DNA of 64,000 nt from Chaetoceros tenuissimus (lineage: Eukaryota > Bacillariophyta > Thalassiosirophyceae > Chaetocerotales > Chaetocerotaceae). Location: positions 558,001 through 622,000 of the forward strand of contig BLLK01000045.1 of the NCBI GenBank assembly GCA_021927905.1, given 5' to 3'. Of the stretch, positions 30,501 through 41,040 are shown in pieces. The notes beneath the pieces were generated by a model. It was not told the origin of the DNA and did not search any database. It saw only the letters and a list, made by a program, of their open reading frames with translations. Position 1 is the first letter of the stretch. The number at the start of each line of letters is the position of its first letter. The translations under genes and the position numbers were made by a program.

Positions 30501-33500
30501 CCATTTTCTTCATGGAAAAAGGGAAAGCTGCAGTCCTCGGTACATCTGATGGAAACAACTGTGAAATGTCTGTAAGTTGTATTCTGGAGGAGGGTTCTTA
30601 CTTTGGGGAAGGAGCTTTACTATCATCAAGAGCTGCATCAGCTACAGTGAAAGCTCTAACATTTTGCGATCTCTTTGAGCTGAGTCGGGAAAATTTTCTC
30701 GACATTGTAGAATCTACTCTTGACGATGCAACTTGTCAAAATCTTACCAGAGCAATTAAGGATTCGCTTAGAAAGACCAAAGTCATCAACGCAAATTATT
30801 CTAAAAACTTGAGAGAGAGGCCAAAATGTCACAGTCGAGTGAGTACAGTGTTTCATACAATTGACTACTACCAGAATCAGAATGAACAGGAAGCAGCAAG
30901 GTTGATAAATCCTGATGGTAGATTATATTTCTTCTGGTGCCTTCTTCTTTTGGTTGCGATAGTGTACAACCTTTGGATGATACCATTTTCAATTTGCTTC
31001 TCTTTTTCTTCACAAACTGCTCGAATCATGAACTGGTGTTCAGATGCTATACTATTGTTGGACATGTATCTTAGTGCATATTTAGTCTCATTTCATAAGG
31101 AAGGTGAACTGATTATGAACAAGACCCTGATTATTGAGAAGTACTTGAAGGAAAGATGTTTACTAGATATCATCAGAACCTTGCCCCTCGACATTTTCTA
31201 CAGTACTTTTGTATCAGGTAGTCTTGTGCAAGCGTCAATGATACACTTTCTTCGCTTTCCAAGAGTGTTTTGGATCTTCCGTCTACCAAAGGTTCTAAAA
31301 CATGTGTTTAGTTTCCTCGAAGACGTTGACACCAACATGGCACCCTTGAAACTTGTAGAGTTCCTATCGGGAGTTGTTTTGATCGCACATTGGGCTGGGT
31401 GTGGTTTCTACGCCATGGCTCAAATCAGTGCCTACAAACAAAATTGTGATTCACTCATCGAAACTGGAGAAGTTACTAGCGCTATCTGGACTTCGCAGCT
31501 TGCCGATTGTCGTTACCAAGGGACATGGCTTCAGCGGCAACTTGAAAATCTCAAATTACCTGCAGATGGTGGTACGGTTGGCGAAAGGTACCTTCGAAGT
31601 TTAAATTGGGCCCTTCCAACGTTAGTTGTAGTGGTTATAGGTGATGTTGTGCCAATCAACATGGATGAAACATGTTATGCTTTCTTTTGGATGCTTGTAG
31701 GTGTTAGCATCAATGCAGCCATAATTGGGAATGTTGCCAACATTGTCGCTAACATCAATCCAGATAAACTGAAATTTGCGAAAAGATCTGATGAGATCAA
31801 GAAGATGATCCAAAACAGCAATTTATCTCTGCGGCTAAAGGGTCGAATTGACTCCTACATGACTGAATTATGGGAGCACAAAAGTGATGTACATGGTGAT
31901 AGCTTCCTAGTAGAGCTACCAAAATCATTGCAGATTCAAGTCACCGAAAAGAGTAGATATTGGCATATTAGTCACTGTCCATTCTTTGATTTTTGTTCTA
32001 ATGAAATAGTCAAAGCATTGTCTCTTCGTTTGAAGCTCAAATTGTACTCAAGTGGGGACATAATTATTTCATTTGGCGACAACGGTGTTGGTGCGTGCTG
32101 CTTCTTAACTATCTCTTCACTAATACTTTTGCTTGATGTAACTAACTTGACTCGCTTGGTAGAAATGTTCTTTCTGGAAACAGGCACTGTTGAAATAATT
32201 TCTGAAGACGGTAAAACAGTGTTTGCAACATTGACGACAGAGAGCAATGGAGGCTCATCTCAGCGGCCTTCGATATTCTTTGGTGAAACAAGCTTATTCT
32301 TCAAGAAAAGGAGGAGTGGAACTGTACAAGCCGTCACATTTTGTGAGGCTTACTGTTTGCACAAGCACGATCTCGATAGAGAATTGTGTCTGCGCTTCGG
32401 ACGAAATGTTGATCTTCAAAGAATGGTCAACATGTTTACAGTCATTGCAGATAGTAATGCAAGGAGAAATAGTGCCATCACCACAAACCTGAAGCTAAGC
32501 AGGACTTCAACATCAAAACTTTCACAAATGATACATCCGGATGAAAGCATATGCATTGAAAAGAAATTTCCAAACTTATTTCGACCGGGATCTCTGTTTC
32601 GAATTATGTGGGATATACTTTGTTTGTGTTTAGTTTTGTTTTCTGGTCTTTATTCTCCTTTCCAGGCTGCTTTCCAGTACGGAGATGTACAGGAACATCA
32701 TTCTATGTCTGTCTGGACCATTGCAGATTTTACGATAGAATTCTTCTTCTTGGTAGAATTTTATCTTCGTTTCAATCATTTTCCAATAACACAAAATGGT
32801 GTTATAGTCACTGAAATGGAGAGGATCCGGGCCTATCATATAGAGGATGGTATATACCTCGACATGTTGGCATCTATTCCTGCCATGTCTATTGCGCGAT
32901 TACTCAATCTTGGACATTTGCAATTTATTAGATTATGGCATATGCTACGATTTCTTAGAGCACAGAGCTATGCAGCACGAATTGGGACGTACCTTAACAA
33001 TGCAAATATTCGAATCAGTGCACCGACAAAGCTTTTGATAAGAATTATTTCCTTCTACGTTGCTATTATTCATTGGTTCGGTTGTATATGGTTCTGCATC
33101 CATCGATATCAATTCAATACACAATTTACATGGGCAACAACAGATTGCCCTAATGGTAACGAACTTGCCGGATATGGTTGTCTGTCACAATGGCTTCCAG
33201 AAGAAAAGCACCACGATGTATGTCATGGAGATCTTATTCGAAATTGCTATGTCAGGGCAATTTACTTTGTACTGACAACCATGTCCACGGTTGGTTATGG
33301 TAGGTTTCTTCTTGTTTACAGGTGGGGTCACTTTTTTCTAACAATATGATCTCACTCACTTCTCTTCGAAGGAGACATTTCTCCAACTACTCCGATTGAA
33401 ACAATATTCCAGAATATTGTTGTGCTTACTGGAGCTTGTTTCTTTGCAGGAATCATTGGATCCTTTGCAGAATTTCTTTCAAATTCTGACGAGTCAGGAG

Positions 33501-34612
33501 AATCAGCGTTCAAGGACAAGATCCGGAAGCTTTCTGACTACATGAAATATAGAAATTTACCAAAGCCTCTTCAAAATGAGATCATCTTTTATCACACTTC
33601 ACGATGGAATAGATCTCACATCATCAACGAAAAGGAGGTGATAACTATCTTATCGGAACCCCTCCAAATGGATCTTTCCTTCGAAAAATTATCTGATGTT
33701 GTTCTACAAATTCCAGTTCTCAAAGAATGCTCCCTAATGCTGCTGAAACGAATATGGTAAGAATGATTCTGCCTTTCATATCATTATCTCATAACTTTAC
33801 ACTTATATACCACCTTTGTTCACAGTCATGCATTATCACTTCAAATATGCCCTAACGACACAACCATTTATCATGCTGGAGATGTAGGATTTGACATTTA
33901 TTTCATCGCAAGTGGTCTTGTAAAAATAATCCTTCCCTCTGATTCTTCAATCCTTGATGACGAAGGGAGGTCAAATGTGCAAAGAACAGAAGAAAAAATC
34001 AAGTCAATTGGTTGTCTACTGAGAAAAGGTAATCATTTTGGAGAAACCTGCATTGAAGGCACCTCTGGTGTTCGGCGAGAAACTGTAGTAGCATCGACTA
34101 CAGTAGAGTTATATCGTATCTCAAAAGAGGATCTTGATCGCATATTCTCCTATACACAGGAAAAAGAAGTGACAAAGTTGAAAAGGAATTTACTTTGGCG
34201 AAATGGAACTGTTTGGCACACGTTTGAAGAAAATAAATCAACTGTAAGTCGTCGAGGTAACTTGGTGCGTAGCAACTCATCAAAACTCGGTAGATCCCAA
34301 CGATCCTTTTTGGCCTGGACGAAGCCTCGGTCATCTCTACTTTCCATGAGTCCATCATCTTCTTCAAGTGAAAGGTCACCTATTGTCGAACACAACGAAG
34401 CACCCAGTGTATATTCAAGGATCCGATTGAGGTCCTTTTCAGTCCAAGCTTACAAGAACTTGAACCAACTTGAAATTCTACATGAAAACATGAACGCTGA
34501 AGCAGATGCAATGCATGCAGCAACATTATACGAGTCACAAAAGATCTCAAGCTTAAGGGAAATTTATTCATCAGATCAGGAAAGTAGCAGTGGAAGCTCC
34601 TCTGTAATATAA
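27562..34612 (+). CDS. Single-chain four-module K+-type channel with four cyclic-nucleotide-binding domains (CNGK-like)
   Basis: Eight exons join in frame: 27562-28308, 28377-28854, 28926-29999, 30075-30407, 30471-32090, 32163-33299, 33372-33756, 33826-34612, giving 2186 residues. The protein contains four consecutive modules, each with six membrane segments, a pore loop, a C-linker and a cyclic-nucleotide-binding fold (CNBD). Pore filters are TTGFGD (GFGD at 253-256), TVGYGD (736-739), VVVIGD (VIGD at 1266-1269) and TVGYGD (1795-1798). The third is atypical. CNBDs 2-4 keep the phosphate-binding pattern FGE...R-A/S-V (GEGALLSSRAASATV, FGETSLFFKKRRSGTV, FGETCIEGTSGVRRETVV), whereas CNBD1 (SESLFSKTKSLESVKA) has lost it. 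S4 segments carry only 2-4 basic residues. This is the layout of the CNGK channels of animal sperm. Upstream, an ATG at 27367 with intron 27453-27557 would add 30 residues in frame. Plasma or flagellar membrane is inferred. Confidence 0.9.
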
Positions 34613-35046
34613 ATAAAATAAGCTATAGGATTTTATTTTTAACTAGTTTGATTATTCAGCAAAAATTGAGAAATTTACTTTATCATGACCCATATCTTGT
34701 TATTTCACACTAAGGTACTCTTTGCATTTTAAAATCTAATTTCTAAAAATCCAATGACATTTCAATTACGTCGAAAAAAATCTCGTTGACATTTCGGCGA
34801 GATAATGAGGCTAAATTAGCCATCCATTTTTACACGATTTAAAAACTTCCCCACGACTCACTGACCCTTCTCAGTGGTCTTAATAATGGTAACTAACTGA
34901 TAACGAACCACTACACGATACCACCATACCATCACCATTTTCACTCTTGTGTTTTGTATTGTTTACATTTGAAAGAAACAAGGAATCAGACAACCAAAAC
35001 CATTCTACTTGATCGGAACCCTTCCAAATAATCTGCTACTCCAAAA
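34613..35046. other. Spacer, no clear gene
   Basis: AT-rich DNA between two plus-strand genes. It should hold the promoter of the 35047 gene. Nothing else is discernible. Confidence 0.4.
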
Positions 35047-35772
35047 ATGAAGAGCACACGTTTGATATCAATACTCCTTTTCGTAGCAATAGCAGCAGTC
35101 ACAACAGATGCAGCGAGTGCACCTAAAAGACAGGTGCGCGACGGAAAAACTCACAGTATTGTGAAAGATCAACTAGCTGAAATCCATACAGTTGAGAAAT
35201 ATGATGATAGTCGTGAACTTTCTTCGTTATGGGGATTCTTCGCTGCTCTTCTTCATTGCCCGCCAGGACCATTAGGAAAACACTGCCACGAGCACCATAG
35301 TGGTGGCGGAAAAGGAGGGGATGGTTCGGGCGCAGACGGGTCAGGATCAGATGGATCAGATGGGTCAGATGGATCAGGATCAGATTACGACGGCGGTAGA
35401 AGTGCTAACGGAGATTATGACGGGTATGATTCATCAGCATCGACCTCTGCAACTGACGGTAGTGACGGAAGTGGAACCAATGGTGCAGCTGGTGCAGTAG
35501 CGAAATTCTTCAAGTCAACAGAAGGCAAAATTACCGCAGTTGTTCTTGCATGTTGCGCTGCTAGTGTTGCAATTGCTGCAATGTATATGGGAAGCAGAAG
35601 AAGGACTGGTGGAGGACCAAAGCATGCTTTGCATGGAATGATCAAGAAGAGAATCGGCTTGTTTTCCAGAATGGCAAATAGATCAAAGTGTGGTACATGT
35701 CGTCCAGAGAGCGTCAAGAGTGCAGTACTTGAAGGTTCTAATGAATCCTCAGTAGACTATCGCTTGGCTTAA
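35047..35772 (+). CDS. Secreted single-pass membrane protein of the CPPGPLG family, copy 1
   Basis: A 241-residue open frame starts at the ATG at 35047. It has a signal peptide (about 1-23), a conserved block RELSSLWGFFAALLHCPPGP ending LGKHC (Cys71 and Cys80), a long Ser/Asp/Gly-rich low-complexity region (about 84-150), a membrane helix (ITAVVLACCAASVAIAAMYM, about 162-181) and a basic cytoplasmic tail KHALHGMIKKRIGLFSRMAN. The conserved block and the tail match the protein encoded at 38023-38758 on the other strand. The acidic, Ser-rich ectodomain would suit a cell-surface or silica-associated protein, but this is inference. I know of no described family with this motif. Confidence 0.85.
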   Translation: MKSTRLISILLFVAIAAVTTDAASAPKRQVRDGKTHSIVKDQLAEIHTVEKYDDSRELSSLWGFFAALLHCPPGPLGKHCHEHHSGGGKGGDGSGADGSGSDGSDGSDGSGSDYDGGRSANGDYDGYDSSASTSATDGSDGSGTNGAAGAVAKFFKSTEGKITAVVLACCAASVAIAAMYMGSRRRTGGGPKHALHGMIKKRIGLFSRMANRSKCGTCRPESVKSAVLEGSNESSVDYRLA

Positions 35773-36378
35773 GCCTGTACATAGCGCTTGGAATAATTGG
35801 GGAATGTTTCTCTTTGGAACAACATCACTTCTAAAGTTATAAATTTTGTATTTTGTGTAGAGAATTTGTAATGTTTCTAGTGAAAAAATTAGGGAAACTT
35901 GAGATCTACCTATCTATAATACTGTTCAAACGGTTGTTAATTTTTCTCAGTACTTGCTGATATTGCAGCATTGTGTTTGACCCTGGTACCCCTGATATTA
36001 ATCTTTCATCAATTGCCACTGACAATTATTCATTACTCAAGTTTCTGCTTTAATATACCAGTACCCATGCTGAAAACTAATACGAAATCTACATTATTTA
36101 AAGCTAGCGATGTAAATATTTATAATATCTATTCAGGTTGAAACACACAATTGTCTCATCTCACTTGAGTCAGTCCTCCCACACTAATAGCTAAAACGGA
36201 TTTTTCATATTCATCTTTTCATCTTCTATACAACATCAATATAGTTTGCAATTTTCAGTTTCTTATACGACGGAATCAATCCACACTTCATTAGCTCCAT
36301 GTGTGTGTAGCTTGTAGCTTGGATTTATTACAATATAATCTTCCTCGAAGCTGCAAACTGTTCAGTGAAATAGGGATC
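35773..36378. other. Convergent 3' spacer
   Basis: Two genes end into this 606-bp AT-rich stretch. No gene or notable repeat is visible. Confidence 0.4.
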
Positions 36379-36746
36379 TCATTTTTTATTCAATTCCATT
36401 TGCCTTAACTTTTCTTCCAGTACTCGCTTATGTTGAACCTCCTGATACTTCTGCCCGACTCGTTGACTCAAAGCTATAAATCGGTCTGCGCAATGTTCTA
36501 TGCATTTTGTCTCATCTTTGCTCAATATCCTTGATGGAAACTGATGTACACATTCATCAAAACATTGGTCTGCCAACTTGGACATTAAACTATAGTTTTT
36601 AGAAAACAATTAGAAAAAATGAAGAAAATCGAATGTCAATATAGCATATAGACCAAGTTCACTCACTCAATGTTTTGTTTCATGGTACTATTTATTACAT
36701 TTTGTTCCAACTTCTTTTGAAGCGCAGCGTCCAATTTAACATCCAT
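36379..36746 (-). CDS. Small Tim protein, Tim9-like, copy 1
   Basis: Exon 1 is 36746-36667 and exon 2 is 36589-36379, joined across a 77-nt GTGAGT...AG intron in phase 2, giving 96 residues. The twin CX3C motif of mitochondrial intermembrane-space chaperones is present: QCFDECVHQF and TKCIEHCADRF, 15 residues apart. The following ALSQRVGQKYQE matches the Tim9 tail (SERVGQRFQE in yeast). Small Tims form hexamers that escort carrier and barrel precursors across the intermembrane space, and their cysteines form two disulfides through Mia40. The divergent neighbour at 37170 is a paralogue with the intron at the equivalent position and phase. Confidence 0.9.
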
Positions 36747-37169
36747 GTTATCTGTTATCTGAACCGTATTCTATATTCAATGGTAATATAAAATTCTATA
36801 TGATGAGATCAAGGCCACTCAACTTCTATTCAATTGGTGAAAAGCAAAGTTCTTCTAATTTGAGTATATTTATTGATTGTGTATACAGTACATAAAATAT
36901 AATAGAGATCTCATGTTTGATTGAAAGGTAGTTCGTACAGTACTGTGTTGTTAGGACGAGCTCTCGGTATGTGGCTATCGACACTTTTAGTGGTTGTGAG
37001 TGATGAATGAATGGTGATGAAGGTCAACGAGGCAACATGCAGAACATATGAATAGTCTATTTATTTACTATCAATACCCACTGAGAAATTCAAACAATCT
37101 CCCAGTTCACTTCCTCACCCTTTACAAGCAAACATAGTTTAGACAAATTAGGCCCTCATCGTATTCAAT
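36747..37169. promoter_or_regulatory. Bidirectional promoter between the two Tim9-like genes
   Basis: The two small Tim genes start at the edges of this 423-bp stretch and run outward, so one region probably drives both. It also marks the centre of the mirror-symmetric block. No named motif is clear. Confidence 0.5.
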
Positions 37170-37573
37170 ATGGAGAATATTCAAAATCTACCAAAGCATC
37201 AACAACAGCAGCTTGAGCAGCACCTTGTCAATAGCCAAGTAAAGGATAGTTTGACGTGAGTATTGTTATTGAAATAGAACATCCTTCTTTTTCTTTATTA
37301 GATTCAAAGGATATCTATAGCAGAAAAATAAACAACTCTAACTCGTTGTTTGCCTATAGGATGTACATGGGGCTTGTTGAAAGATGCTTTGATACTTGCG
37401 TAAATAATTTTCGTACAAAATCAATTGATAAATATGAGACAAAGTGTCTTACCAACTGCGCAGAGAGATACATCAAGACTGCGAATAGAACAGGACTAAG
37501 ATTCCAAGAACATCAAGCAATGCAAATGAAGAGAGCTCAAGAAATGGCACAAGGAATGGGAGGAGCAAATTAA
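37170..37573 (+). CDS. TIM9: Small Tim protein Tim9, copy 2
   Basis: Exon 1 is 37170-37255 and exon 2 is 37360-37573, joined across a 104-nt GTGAGT...AG intron in phase 2, giving 99 residues. The core MGLVERCFDTCVNNF plus ETKCLTNCAERYIK and RTGLRFQEHQA is close to Tim9 of yeast and animals (LVERCFxxCVxxF, RVGQRFQE). The twin CX3C cysteines are intact. The N-terminus is Gln-rich (KHQQQQLEQHL). Of the two neighbouring copies this one is closer to canonical Tim9. It should form the Tim9-Tim10 hexamer of the mitochondrial intermembrane space. Confidence 0.93.
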
Positions 37574-38022
37574 GTTGGAGGTTCATGGTACTTATCCCTG
37601 GATGACTGGAGACAAAATTATGATGAGAATGGTGCATCGAAGATTTAGTAAATCGAATGGGATTGCATTGATTGATAACGGGCAAATTAATATCCTCCAA
37701 TATCCATCAAATGTTGTGGGACCAAATTAACGCTATGTACAGTAAAACTTCAACTACTATAAATCCTTACATGTAGGAAGTAGCTCTATTCAAATAATCA
37801 ATTTTTCTGAATTACTGTTGGGCAAGTACAGAATACTAGCTTCAATGCACTGACCCAATTGCTATAAAAAAAGATCTACATATTGACACAATATTTCTGA
37901 TATGTTGTTGTTACAATTTATAATATATGTTGCTGTTCTATTGTCATGACTAAGACTGCGGTAGAAATCTTAGAAATAGTCGACTCCTTCCAATATAATA
38001 TGATTGCAAGTTATGAAGCCTT
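37574..38022. other. Convergent 3' spacer
   Basis: The stretch between the 3' ends of the Tim9 gene and the second CPPGPLG gene is AT-rich with no recognisable element. Confidence 0.4.
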
Positions 38023-38758
38023 TCACGCCAAAGTTTCTTCCAAGTCTGCATTTCCTGTCTTCTTCCATCCAAGCTTCTTTGTCATTGCCTTGGAGAAAGC
38101 CTTGTTTCTTTTCTGAACTGATCCTGTGAGGACATGCCCATCAGCAACCTTTTCATTTTGCGACTACGAAGTGAAAGAAACGGGTAAGGAATATGAATGT
38201 ATAAGAAAAAAGAAAGAAAGTAAATCAACTCACTGTTTTGTGCATAATGACTGCAATACCGGTTGCAAGCAAAGCTAATCCACCTATGATTGCAATCCAA
38301 CTTGTTGAATTACGAAGATATGACGCTGCTGCAGTTCCTCCACCTGCTCCACCTCTTCCGTTTGAGTAGTATGCATTTTGTTGTGATGAAACCTCTCCAT
38401 CATTACCAGAAGCATCATTATTGTCAGAAGCATCATTATCACCACCAGAACTTCTATTGGAATACCATCTGCCGCTGTCGGTAGAACTTCCAGAATCCTT
38501 GTCGTTATCAGAATCTCCGCCACTGCTGTCACCGGTGCCACTACTGCCACTATCATCATCACGGCATCCATTTCCTAGAGGGCCTGGAGGGCAACGAACG
38601 AAGCTAAGAAAACTGGCCCACATGGAAAGGTCACGATGATTGTTTTCAGTCCTTTCTATTGATCGAAGACTTGTTTTCGGCTTGCTAACGTCTTGAGCTG
38701 CAGAGGCGAAAAGCGCAAGGCAAATCATCAATGTCTGGCGTAAAAGAACTACTTTCAT
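38023..38758 (-). CDS. Secreted single-pass membrane protein of the CPPGPLG family, copy 2
   Basis: Exon 1 is 38758-38234 and exon 2 is 38163-38023, joined across a 70-nt GTGAGT...AG intron in phase 0, giving 221 residues. Without the splice the frame would stop two codons on and lack the tail. It has a signal peptide (1-21), the block RDLSMWASFLSFVRCPPGPL ending GNGC (Cys56 and Cys65), a Ser/Asp/Gly/Asn-rich region (about 67-150), a membrane helix (WIAIIGGLALLATGIAVIM) and a basic tail GHVLTGSVQKRNKAFSKAM. Order, spacing of the two cysteines and tail match the protein at 35047-35772. The intron is absent from that copy. Function unknown; surface or wall association is inferred. Confidence 0.85.
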
Positions 38759-39165
38759 TTTTGAAATAAATAAACGTTTCTAGAGTGTAAACAAGGTAAT
38801 GAATGAATACAATATTTGGGATGGCATGATAAAGACGAGAGGGTTCAGAAGTTCTTCTTCACACCGCCGTTGAGCGATAATCAGAGACAATTTTTTCCAA
38901 GAAGTTGAGCTATTTGACTCTGATTTAGAGCAATCTTGGCAATGTTTTGGCCAAATTTTCTTTAGGGATCGTTGGATCTCCAAAATAAAAATCAAATTCC
39001 CGTTTCTTGAAACTTTTCTCGTGATTTTTGATTTTAACAATTCTCTCTCTAATATTAAGAAATACAAACCATTTTCATGAAAAGCAAATATTGAGAATTG
39101 TATGAAGGTTTGTTTGGCGCCTAAAATCTCCCTATTTCCGATTGATATTTATAAAAATCTTCTAT
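38759..39165. other. Spacer, no clear gene
   Basis: Between the start of the 38758 gene and the end of the 39166 gene, both on the minus strand. It should hold the promoter of the former. Nothing else noted. Confidence 0.4.
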
Positions 39166-40080
39166 TTACTTGTCGTCCTGAAGTTTTTCTAAAATTCCAT
39201 CAAGATGAACCAAACCACAAATACATACTACTCTTTCATTGGATTCTAAAGCCTCTAGGCATAATTGTGCAAACTTTTCATCCCTTTCAACTACCAAAGT
39301 ATTATGAATTTCGGGGGCAGAGATTTCACCATGAGTTCGAGATGACCTAGCTGTAGAAACACTTCTTCTCCTCGCTTCCCACGCAAGTAAAGATTCCCCT
39401 TTCTTTCTCCGGATTGGATCAGTAGGTAGCAAACCTATTGCCTCTAATGATAACCTTGTACCTATTTTCATCCACGATATGGGTGTCATTGAACTCACAA
39501 TAGATTGGATGAGCTCATCAAATTCTAGGTCACTAGCGATAATCTCGGCATCAAATTTGTCTCCTGCTTCAACAGTTGCATCAAATTCATTCACTCTTGG
39601 TAGCTCATCCTCTTCTTCGTTACCTGTTATCGAACGTTTTAATAAACTTGGCCACACAATAGATGTCGAAAAGAGAAAACCTGAAATTCCACCCTTTGAC
39701 CAACCAGCCAAAGCCAAAGATGGATACATACCAATTGCACGAAGAAAAGTGACCCTTTCGGAGTTTGATAAATTACTTTTGTCTTCTTTCTTTGCTTTTA
39801 TCTTGGCCCTCACTCTAGAAAGTCTTGATGGTGGGAGTTCTACAATTACTTTTGTAGGTCTGACTGCTTCTATCAGAACCCTAGCTTCATCTGCTGATTT
39901 GGAACCTATATGTACTGTCCCTAGAACATACAAATTAGGAATCGGTTCCTCAACTAGCAATCCTTGTTGGACAGCATTCTGTAGTTGGGATGGTAATACA
40001 ATTGAGAATGAAGATACACCTTTATTACTCGTCATTAGTAATTGTATCAAAATGAAGAGACTAGATTTTATGCTAATCAT
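39166..40080 (-). CDS. TraB/PrgY-family protein, probably plastid-targeted
   Basis: A 304-residue open frame starts at the ATG at 40080. The signal peptide ends in VSSFSIVLPS, an ASAFAP-like plastid signal. The TraB fold follows: NLYVLGTVHIGSKSADEARV with the first conserved GTxHxG motif, PTKVIVELPPSRL with the conserved Glu, a long variable middle with a hydrophobic stretch, and RDEKFAQLCLEAL plus VVCICGLVHLDGI with the second GxxHxxG motif. This family includes bacterial pheromone-shutdown proteins and animal TIKI proteases, whose catalytic site uses the GxxH motifs. Both are present here (the second as GLVHLDG), so a metal-dependent hydrolase is possible. The substrate is unknown. Confidence 0.85.
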   Translation of the reverse strand: MISIKSSLFILIQLLMTSNKGVSSFSIVLPSQLQNAVQQGLLVEEPIPNLYVLGTVHIGSKSADEARVLIEAVRPTKVIVELPPSRLSRVRAKIKAKKEDKSNLSNSERVTFLRAIGMYPSLALAGWSKGGISGFLFSTSIVWPSLLKRSITGNEEEDELPRVNEFDATVEAGDKFDAEIIASDLEFDELIQSIVSSMTPISWMKIGTRLSLEAIGLLPTDPIRRKKGESLLAWEARRRSVSTARSSRTHGEISAPEIHNTLVVERDEKFAQLCLEALESNERVVCICGLVHLDGILEKLQDDK

Positions 40081-40500
40081 AATTTGCGAAAGTGCTTTAA
40101 GAAAGAGATAGTCTAGTTGTCGATGAGAAGTAGTCTAGTTGTCTATCTAGTTAGATATTGTACAAGAAAGTAATAAAAGCGTCATTCTTGGTGCATTTTT
40201 GTTCTTCTCTGAGAGAGTACACGATGTAGTTGTGAGATCTATGACGTGATGAGATCACATCTCTTCTGTGGGAGTCGAGCGTCAATAATAGTCAATAAGG
40301 TTATTTTAACCATATCACAATGACTTCCAGTTCCAGCTTACGCAGCACAGTTTTCGTGTTGGTAAAATAGAAGCATGAAATGTAAAAACAAAAGAAGAAT
40401 GCGGAGATAATGATATTCGCAATAATTTCATATTCTATTAATTGCTTTGACTTATTTTGAAACTATGATTCAACTTGCTCCAACTTCATCCCATCTTCAT
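40081..40500. other. Spacer, no clear gene
   Basis: Upstream of the TraB-family gene and downstream of the 40501 gene. A short repeated phrase (AGTCTAGTTGTC) occurs at about 40109 and 40132. No gene is seen. Confidence 0.4.
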
Positions 40501-41040
40501 CTAAACTAATCCGCCTGCATAGTTTAGACCTGGCGATGGGTCACAGAATAAATCCCAACATATGAAACATGCCAGGCAGTCCAAAAGACTACATCCGCAG
40601 CATCCTATCCTAGAAAGTATGCGAAACACTAATGATACTACGAACAAAACAACCAGAATGAGTATCCAGTCCTCTAATTCCCATTCCTCTATTCTTTTCC
40701 GAAATAGGTCATCTACAGTTTGAAGTGCGCGATTTGACTCCTTGTCTTTCCAATTGCCAATATTAGTCAAGGAATCTTTTCCCCTTGATTTTCCTAATTT
40801 TCTCTCTGCCTTGTTGCTATTTTCTTTCGATCGCTTGCGCAAATTTCCATGTTCCAGCTCCGGTCGTAAGTATGTTTTTGAGACTAAGGCTTCTTCCCGA
40901 TGTATATCCAACCTGTTATTATTAGTATATAGTCCACCTTTACTCGCAGGTATGATCTCTCCTTCGTCTTTCGATAAAATTGCAGCTGCACAACCCAACA
41001 CTAGGAGAAACATCACTTTGACTAGGTTCATTGATTTCAT
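40501..41040 (-). CDS. Small membrane protein with a Cys-rich end
   Basis: A 179-residue open frame starts at the ATG at 41040. It has a signal peptide (about 1-22), a basic polar region (about 60-108), a single membrane helix (WILILVVLFVVSLVFRIL, about 124-141) and a terminal Cys-rich hydrophobic segment (GCCGCSLLDCLACFICWDLFC) with eight cysteines in 21 residues. The Cys could be palmitoylated or bind metal. The style, with a signal peptide, charged ectodomain and single helix, is like many lineage-specific diatom proteins. I recognise no family and give no function. Confidence 0.7.
   Translation of the reverse strand: MKSMNLVKVMFLLVLGCAAAILSKDEGEIIPASKGGLYTNNNRLDIHREEALVSKTYLRPELEHGNLRKRSKENSNKAERKLGKSRGKDSLTNIGNWKDKESNRALQTVDDLFRKRIEEWELEDWILILVVLFVVSLVFRILSRIGCCGCSLLDCLACFICWDLFCDPSPGLNYAGGLV

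Noticed and set aside
32091-32162. Hydrophobic stretch read through in the third channel module
   Set aside because: The 72-nt segment keeps the frame but has a GTGCGT donor and a TAG acceptor. Removing it restores a normal CNBD strand, so it is treated as an intron.
35300-35500. Met/Gln/Asp-rich frame inside the first CPPGPLG gene
   Set aside because: An out-of-frame shadow of the Ser/Asp/Gly tract.
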